A stretch of DNA of 64,000 nucleotides from Neorhizobium vignae (GTDB lineage Bacteria > Pseudomonadota > Alphaproteobacteria > Rhizobiales > Rhizobiaceae), in the NCBI RefSeq assembly GCF_000732195.1, contig NZ_JNNU01000002.1, positions 744,001-808,000 on the forward strand, written 5' to 3'. The notes beneath the pieces were generated by a model. It saw only the letters and a program-made list of their open reading frames with translations. It was not told the origin of the DNA and made no database searches. Position numbers and translations under genes: made by a program. Numbering within the stretch: the first letter of the stretch is position 1; each line of letters starts with the position of its first letter. Below, piece by piece: positions 59,786 through 64,000 of this stretch.

Positions 59786-59811
59786 AACGGCGAGGGCCGC
59801 ACCTTCGTTCC
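59786..59811 (-). promoter_or_regulatory. EcfG-type promoter of topoisomerase IB
   Basis: GGAAC (59807-59811), N17, CGTT (59786-59789) on the minus strand, exact, immediately before the start codon. Confidence 0.8.
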
Positions 59812-59831
59812 GGCGCCCACGGTGATAACCG

Positions 59832-61532
59832 CTAGATGGCTATGTCCTTGAGAGTTTCGACGCCCTCGCCTCGTTCGAAGGCCAGGCGCGGCGCATTCAA
59901 GGACCAGCGAAGCCCTTCGTTGCGGAAGTCGATCTCGACCTGGCCGGCAAAAGCCGCCGCCGCATGACGCCTGATGATTGTCGTGCCGAACCCGGTGCGG
60001 GAAGGCTCGTGGACTGCCGGTCCGTCCCTCTCTTCCCAGACGAGCTCAAGCCGGCTTTCGCCATCATCTTCGTCGACCATATCCTTCCAGGCGATGCGCA
60101 CTCTGCCATGCGGCACGGAGAGCGCGCCGTATTTCACCGAATTGGTCGCAAGCTCATGGAGGATGAGGCCAAGGTTCTGGACCGCTTCGGCCTTGAGGAT
60201 GAAATCCGTGCCTTGCAGCTCGACCCGGTCGGCAGCGTCTGCGAAGGTGCTCATGTGGATTTCGATGACGCGGCGGATGGACACCCCGGCCCACTGTTCC
60301 TTCGCCAGCGCCTCGATCGATTTGCCAAGACCTTGCAGGCGGGTGCTGATCGCCTTCTGGAACTCCTCCATCGTGGTATCCTGGCGTGCCAGCTGGCGCA
60401 TCATCGCCTGGATCAGAGTGAGGATGTTCTTGGTCCGGTGAACCAGTTCGTGCAGGATGAGATGAATCCGATCTTCCGCCTCGCTGCGGTCGAAGGAGGC
60501 ATTCGAAAGAGCGATCGCTACCTGGTTGGCCTCGCGGATCTTCGTCTCCACGGGAGAGACGATCTCGCCCTTGCCGATCCGTTCGGCCATTTCGGCGATC
60601 TGCCGGATCGGGATGCGAAGCTGGCGGCCGACGAACCAGGCGATCAGCATGCCGAGAGCGAGGAAGATCGCACCGCCAGCGATCAACTGCCGCCAGGTGG
60701 TAAGGATGCTCGCCTGCGCCGCATCAATCGGCCCCCAGACGACGGCCTTCCACGTCCACCCGGTAATCTGGGCGTAGCCGTACATCTGCCGGCGGTTGCC
60801 GTCGACATCCTCGATCGTACCCTTGAAGCCAGTCATCAGCTTGAGCATATCGGAGGGAAACGCCGTGCCGGAACCGAGCGCATGAGCGCCGAGGGAGGTC
60901 ACTACCTTTCCGGCCCCGTCCACGACCGCGACCGACCAGCCGGCAGGAAGCCCCTCCGTCGAGATCAGCTTCTGCAGGTCCTCGGCATTCTGCGTCATGA
61001 TCATCGCGGCGCCGGAATGCGAAATTTCCTTGGGCAGCGGCATCGTGACGTTGAAGACATGCTTGCCGCTGGTGGCGCCGAAAAACACGTTGGAGACTTC
61101 GGTCACGCCGCTGTTCAGAGCCGATTGCAGTGCGGCCATGTTGGAAATCTTGCCAAGCGGCGCGTCGAACGACAAGCGGGTGTTGAGCCGCTGCTGTCCA
61201 TCCGCATTGACGACGAGAACATAGAGCGAATTGGACCGGAGGCTGTTCTGGGTTCGATTGTGGAAGGCGCGCAGGTCGCCAGCCTCAAGCTCCGGCGAGG
61301 TGACAAGCAGGCGAAGCGTCGTCGCCATGTCCTGCAGCTCACGGTCAATGGAGCGGGCGATGAGCTGAGCGTCTTCGGCCGTCTCGGCCGCAAGAATCTC
61401 CCGCTCGTTCGCCTCCAGCTCCGTCATCAGGTAACCGACGAAAATCAGCAATGGCAGGGCCACGCCAGCCGCCAGTGCGACCAGATAGGCACCGATCGGC
61501 GCCGTTGGAAAAAACCGCGAAACTCTAAACAT
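59832..61532 (-). CDS. HWE-family sensor histidine kinase, transmembrane
   Basis: 566 aa. TM1 (residues about 13-37) and TM2 (about 282-302, LIAGGAIFLALGMLIAWFVG) bracket a periplasmic Cache-type sensor. A HAMP segment follows, then the HWE/HisKA_2 kinase: phosphoacceptor His in LHELVHRTKNILTLIQAM, N box LGLILHELATNSVKYGALSV and the W-x-E residue in LELVWEERDGPAV. Kinases of this type commonly feed the PhyR-NepR-EcfG cascade, so it is a good candidate sensor for this stress island. No cognate response regulator is adjacent; topoisomerase IB follows by 55 bases. Confidence 0.9.
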   Translation of the reverse strand: MFRVSRFFPTAPIGAYLVALAAGVALPLLIFVGYLMTELEANEREILAAETAEDAQLIARSIDRELQDMATTLRLLVTSPELEAGDLRAFHNRTQNSLRSNSLYVLVVNADGQQRLNTRLSFDAPLGKISNMAALQSALNSGVTEVSNVFFGATSGKHVFNVTMPLPKEISHSGAAMIMTQNAEDLQKLISTEGLPAGWSVAVVDGAGKVVTSLGAHALGSGTAFPSDMLKLMTGFKGTIEDVDGNRRQMYGYAQITGWTWKAVVWGPIDAAQASILTTWRQLIAGGAIFLALGMLIAWFVGRQLRIPIRQIAEMAERIGKGEIVSPVETKIREANQVAIALSNASFDRSEAEDRIHLILHELVHRTKNILTLIQAMMRQLARQDTTMEEFQKAISTRLQGLGKSIEALAKEQWAGVSIRRVIEIHMSTFADAADRVELQGTDFILKAEAVQNLGLILHELATNSVKYGALSVPHGRVRIAWKDMVDEDDGESRLELVWEERDGPAVHEPSRTGFGTTIIRRHAAAAFAGQVEIDFRNEGLRWSLNAPRLAFERGEGVETLKDIAI

Positions 61533-61703
61533 TCCGCGTCTTTACCCTATGGAAAAAAGCTGCAGGTGCCTGTGCCACCTGCCGGCATTGTTCATTTCCG
61601 TGTCCCGTCATCCGCTAATATTCTAGCGGGTCTTATCTAACTGGTTTTAGAAGCCGGGCCAAGGATTGATTGCCGGCGATATGGTTTTCCGGAATGCCGC
61701 GGC

Positions 61704-61925
61704 TCAGGTATTCCGAGGCCGCTCCACCACGTCGAAATTCATGTCCCAGTCTTTTCCCGGCCCCTTTTTGCCCGGAGGGTTGCGGTGTTTTGTTGCGTCG
61801 TCGGAGCCGGTAATCACAGTCGGTTTGGCGCTTGCGACGCCGTTTGACTTACCGTCCGCCTGGGACTTGGCGTACTGTCCCTCGGCATCCTTGTGGATTT
61901 TGGCCCTATCGCTTTTGTCGGTCAT
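61704..61925 (-). CDS. Small hydrophilic hypothetical protein
   Basis: 73 aa from the ATG at 61925, with GGAG 5-6 bases upstream. It is highly polar: MTDKSDRAKIHKDAEGQYAK then SQADGKSNGVASAKPTVITG and a basic KKGPGKDWDMNFDVVERP end, resembling intrinsically disordered stress proteins. No domain recognised. It lies downstream of the frameshifted BON gene with a stem-loop between. A GTTCC near its start has no valid -10. Confidence 0.7.
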   Translation of the reverse strand: MTDKSDRAKIHKDAEGQYAKSQADGKSNGVASAKPTVITGSDDATKHRNPPGKKGPGKDWDMNFDVVERPRNT

Positions 61926-61946
61926 GATGTCTCCGTTCCGAATGAA

Positions 61947-61971
61947 GTCAGGCCACCGGCAGCGGCCTGAC
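61947..61971 (-). terminator. Stem-loop downstream of the BON gene
   Basis: Perfect 8-bp stem (61947-61954 with 61964-61971) and 9-base loop. No T-run follows on the minus strand, so it may attenuate or protect the transcript rather than terminate. Confidence 0.45.
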
Positions 61972-61988
61972 GCGTGAAACAACCGGGT

Positions 61989-62216
61989 TCAGACCGTCGT
62001 CGAACCCGCCAGCGTATCGGTCGAATTATTGTTGACGCGCAGGTTGTTCTGGACGTGCCGCACGCCGGAAACGTCATCCACCAGATCCTCGGCGCGGCGC
62101 TTGTCCCAGCGGCTCGACACGAAACCGTCGAGTGTCACTTCGGATCCCTGTACCGTCACGGTGATGTTCGATGCGTCGAGCATTGGATCGTCGCTCAGGC
62201 GATCATTGACGTCCTT
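61989..62216 (-). pseudogene. C-terminal BON domain cut off by a frameshift
   Basis: In the frame that ends at 61989 the sequence encodes DVNDRLSDDPMLDASNITVT, EVTLDGFVSSRWDKRRAEDL and VSGVRHVQNNLRVNN, an unmistakable BON domain. It is out of frame with the 194-codon ORF that reads into it from 62787. The join DARIEEG/DVNDRL is the linker normally continuous in rhizobial SWFGD-BON proteins. One extra base in 62213-62216 explains the split: removing it would give one protein of 265 aa. It has no start or ribosome site of its own. Confidence 0.78.
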
Positions 62217-62787
62217 CCTCGATACGGGCGTCAGAGCGTTGATAGCCTTTCGGACCCTTGCCGCGATGTTCATCCATCTTCCGGCGATGTTCGGCATCTT
62301 CGTCGCCGAACCAGGAGGCGACTTCATCGCCGGCGCGCTCCATGAAGCCGCGCTTGCGACCATAGTCGTCGGAGCCGCGGAAGCGGCTGTCCGAACCGGA
62401 ACGGCCTTCGCCACCGGAACGGTAGTCAGAGCCGTATCGGTCACCATAGGCCTGGTTGACGCGGTTGCGACCCGGCTCGTAGCTGAACGACGAAGGCCGG
62501 CCGCGATAAGACTCGCGAGCCCAAGCCTGCGACCGCTCCGAATCACCATAACCGGCCTCGAACCCGCCATCGTCGGATGCCCATTGTTCACTGCGGCCGT
62601 AGCGGGGAAACCGCGAACGGTCGTCCTCCCGGCTTGAATCGCCATACTGCTGGTCGTCACTGGAACCGCGAACATAACCGGTATCGCCCGGACGGTAATC
62701 GCTGGAGGATTCGCGGGCGAAATCGCGCTCGTCGCGCGACCGGTCGTTTCGATACCCGCCCGATTGGGAATGATTTCCACTAGCCAT
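62203..62787 (-). CDS. N-terminal part of SWFGD/BON stress protein, frameshifted before the BON domain
   Basis: 194 aa with ATG at 62787, preceded by GAGGAGACA. Residues 1-130 are low-complexity, rich in Arg, Ser, Gly, Asp and Tyr (SGGYRNDRSRDERDFARESS). Then come the conserved SWFGDEDAEHRRKMDEHR block and the linker GKGPKGYQRSDARIEEG; translation then stops at TGA because of the frameshift, so the BON domain is lost. In relatives the linker runs straight into BON. The N-terminal ORF may still be translated. A GGTT-type EcfG-like promoter lies 50 bases upstream. Sequencing error is a real alternative. Confidence 0.8.
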   Translation of the reverse strand: MASGNHSQSGGYRNDRSRDERDFARESSSDYRPGDTGYVRGSSDDQQYGDSSREDDRSRFPRYGRSEQWASDDGGFEAGYGDSERSQAWARESYRGRPSSFSYEPGRNRVNQAYGDRYGSDYRSGGEGRSGSDSRFRGSDDYGRKRGFMERAGDEVASWFGDEDAEHRRKMDEHRGKGPKGYQRSDARIEEGRQ

Positions 62788-62837
62788 TGTCTGTCTCCTC
62801 GGTCTGGTTTGGTCCCGCTCGCATGGGACACAGACTC

Positions 62838-62862
62838 AACCCCGCCTCCCCGGGATTGTTCC
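62838..62862 (-). promoter_or_regulatory. EcfG-like promoter of the SWFGD/BON gene (GGTT variant)
   Basis: GGAAC (62858-62862), N16, GGTT (62838-62841) on the minus strand. Confidence 0.6.
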
Positions 62863-62885
62863 CCCTTTTGGAGGAATGCCGGAGA

Positions 62886-64000
62886 TCAATCGGTAGAAAC
62901 GGCCATGACCATGGAGAGGCCCGGAAGAATTTCACCGGCAGCGATTTCCGCCGGTTCGACATGGATGACGGTGCCGGAAACGGGCGGTGCCGCCTCTTCA
63001 CTGGCCGTCAGATTGGCACGAAGCTGCAGCAGGCGGTCCGCCAGACGCCAATCGACGGCAATCACCCCTTCTTCGGTATCGAGTACCCTGCCCGAGTGAG
63101 GAGGGACGGCGAGAAGTCCGGGAACAACGTGCTCGCGCCGCTTGGCGATCAGGGTGCGCATGCGGTCGCGATGCAACTGCCCCTCCGGTGCGCGAGCGCG
63201 ATCCCAATGCAGCTTCGAGCGATCGAACGCCTCCACCGCGTTCGGGTCAAGGAGAGTCTCCAGGTTCGGCCCATCCGCCGGGATTCCACCGAAACCCGCC
63301 CCTTCGTTGATACGGCTGTCCCAGACAGTTTTGGCAAGTTCGCCTTCGTAGTCGCTGAAGAAGTGGAAACCCTGGGTCTCGCAGTAGTCCTCGCCCATGA
63401 ACAGCAGCGGTATCTGCGGCGAAAGGATCAGGATCGCTGTCAGCACCCGCAGCATCCGTTGATCGGCAAGCGAGACCAGCCGTTCGCCGGAAGCGCGATT
63501 GCCGATCTGGTCATGGTTTTGGAGGAAGTTGACGAAGGCGACGGGCGACAGGTGACCGCTGGGCTCACCGCGCGCTTCGCCATCAAAGCCGGCTTCGCCC
63601 TGACAGATGAAACCCTCCGCGAGGCCCCGGGCAAGCTTGCGCACCGGCTCCTCAGCAAATGTGCCGGCAGAGCGGGCCCTCTCGCCGGTTGCGATAACTT
63701 GGGCGGCGCGGCGAACGTCGTGGTTCCAGCCAGCGTCATAGAGCAGGGCCTTGCCGGCCCGGTTGCGCTCCAGGTAGTGGGTGATGTTGCGATGATCATC
63801 CATCACGAGATGCCGGCGTCTTCCCGTCACCTCGCGCTGAACCCGCTTTGCCAGTTCCCACAGGACGTGCATCTGCGACGCCTCGTCCTCGATCCGGTCG
63901 ACCGCATCCAGCCGCAAACCGTCGAGATTGTATTCTTCCAACCAATAGAGCGCATTCTCGATGAAGAACTGCCGCACCGGGCGATGGCCGAAATTGATCA
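62886..64000 (-). CDS. treZ: Malto-oligosyltrehalose trehalohydrolase (C-terminal part; N-terminus outside window)
   Basis: The last 371 codons are in the window, entering in frame at the right edge (INFGHRPVRQFFIENALYW). It is a GH13_10 barrel: catalytic Asp in LDGLRLDAVDRI, the block HLVMDDHRN where TreZ enzymes have Glu-Asp, and the third Asp in NFLQNHDQIGNRASGERL; PQIPLLFMGEDYCETQGFHF is typical of TreZ. It releases trehalose from maltooligosyl-trehalose made by TreY. With GlgX in the same island it points to trehalose formation from glycogen. The Asp at the Glu position could alter activity. Confidence 0.87.
   Translation of the reverse strand, partial: INFGHRPVRQFFIENALYWLEEYNLDGLRLDAVDRIEDEASQMHVLWELAKRVQREVTGRRRHLVMDDHRNITHYLERNRAGKALLYDAGWNHDVRRAAQVIATGERARSAGTFAEEPVRKLARGLAEGFICQGEAGFDGEARGEPSGHLSPVAFVNFLQNHDQIGNRASGERLVSLADQRMLRVLTAILILSPQIPLLFMGEDYCETQGFHFFSDYEGELAKTVWDSRINEGAGFGGIPADGPNLETLLDPNAVEAFDRSKLHWDRARAPEGQLHRDRMRTLIAKRREHVVPGLLAVPPHSGRVLDTEEGVIAVDWRLADRLLQLRANLTASEEAAPPVSGTVIHVEPAEIAAGEILPGLSMVMAVSTD

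Noticed and set aside
61935..61939. GTTCC at the start of the 61925 gene as promoter.
   Set aside because: It lies 10 bases from the start codon, overlapping the ribosome-binding site, so any -10 would be inside the gene.
62217..62831. Extending the BON frame upstream to 62831 as one complete gene.
   Set aside because: Upstream of the frameshift that frame is Ala/Thr/Arg-rich nonsense; the conserved SWFGD block and good ribosome site belong to the 62787 frame.

Overview
The window looks like chromosome or large replicon of a Rhizobiaceae bacterium (Rhizobium, Neorhizobium, Agrobacterium or Ensifer type). The signs are uniformly high GC with strong third-position bias, many ABC-transport operons, LysR/LacI/TetR regulators, an EcfG-type sigma factor, an HWE histidine kinase, and repeated GGAAC-N16/17-CGTT promoters of the alphaproteobacterial general stress response (GSR). 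I see no phage, IS element, tRNA, rRNA or CRISPR.

Layout. 1-9970 (all minus strand): a peptide-type substrate-binding protein (cut by the window edge) and an M19 dipeptidase, preceded by a compact LacI-controlled operon. That operon encodes a polyamine-family ABC transporter followed by nucleoside hydrolase, adenine deaminase and a phosphoribosyltransferase, so it reads as a purine/nucleoside uptake and salvage unit. 10098-18534: an amidase, a LysR/glutaryl-CoA dehydrogenase pair, a VOC/AHSA1 pair, a PuuR-like regulator with an aldehyde dehydrogenase, and an AlkC-like DNA glycosylase. 18531-22337: a sulfate ABC transporter. 22547-31114: a branched-chain amino acid type ABC transporter in line with a GMC oxidoreductase, 3-hydroxyisobutyryl-CoA hydrolase and 3-hydroxyisobutyrate dehydrogenase (valine catabolism), with a divergent LysR regulator. 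32231-37249: a TetR-RND efflux operon. 37524-43114: a double-PAS hybrid kinase, a BON protein, PQQ glucose dehydrogenase and a glutathione S-transferase.

From about 42.3 kb to the right edge the window is a dense general-stress-response island. It holds an EcfG-like sigma factor, a stand-alone NepR-like anti-sigma, an HWE kinase, two Ku proteins with a three-domain LigD (end joining), topoisomerase IB, glycogen synthase, glycogen debranching enzyme and a trehalose-forming TreZ. It also holds a DUF892 ferritin-like protein, BON proteins, a PfpI/DJ-1 protein, a DUF2934 protein with a histone-H1-like tail, a triheme cytochrome c and many small unknown proteins. Nine promoters in this stretch match GGAAC-N16/17-CGTT exactly and further ones match with GGTT, CATT or AGTT. 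Two very small membrane peptides (22 and 25 aa) with strong ribosome binding sites lie in the island; one is driven by a perfect GSR promoter and the other sits directly downstream of the sigma gene.

Read together, the right-hand third appears to be one sigma regulon laid out contiguously: genome protection and repair, carbon reserve and osmolyte metabolism, envelope (BON) proteins, and its own regulators (sigma, NepR-like, HWE kinase), but no PhyR in the window. One stress gene (SWFGD/BON protein at 61989-62787) carries a frameshift, and the TreZ fragment has Asp where the family has its general-acid Glu.
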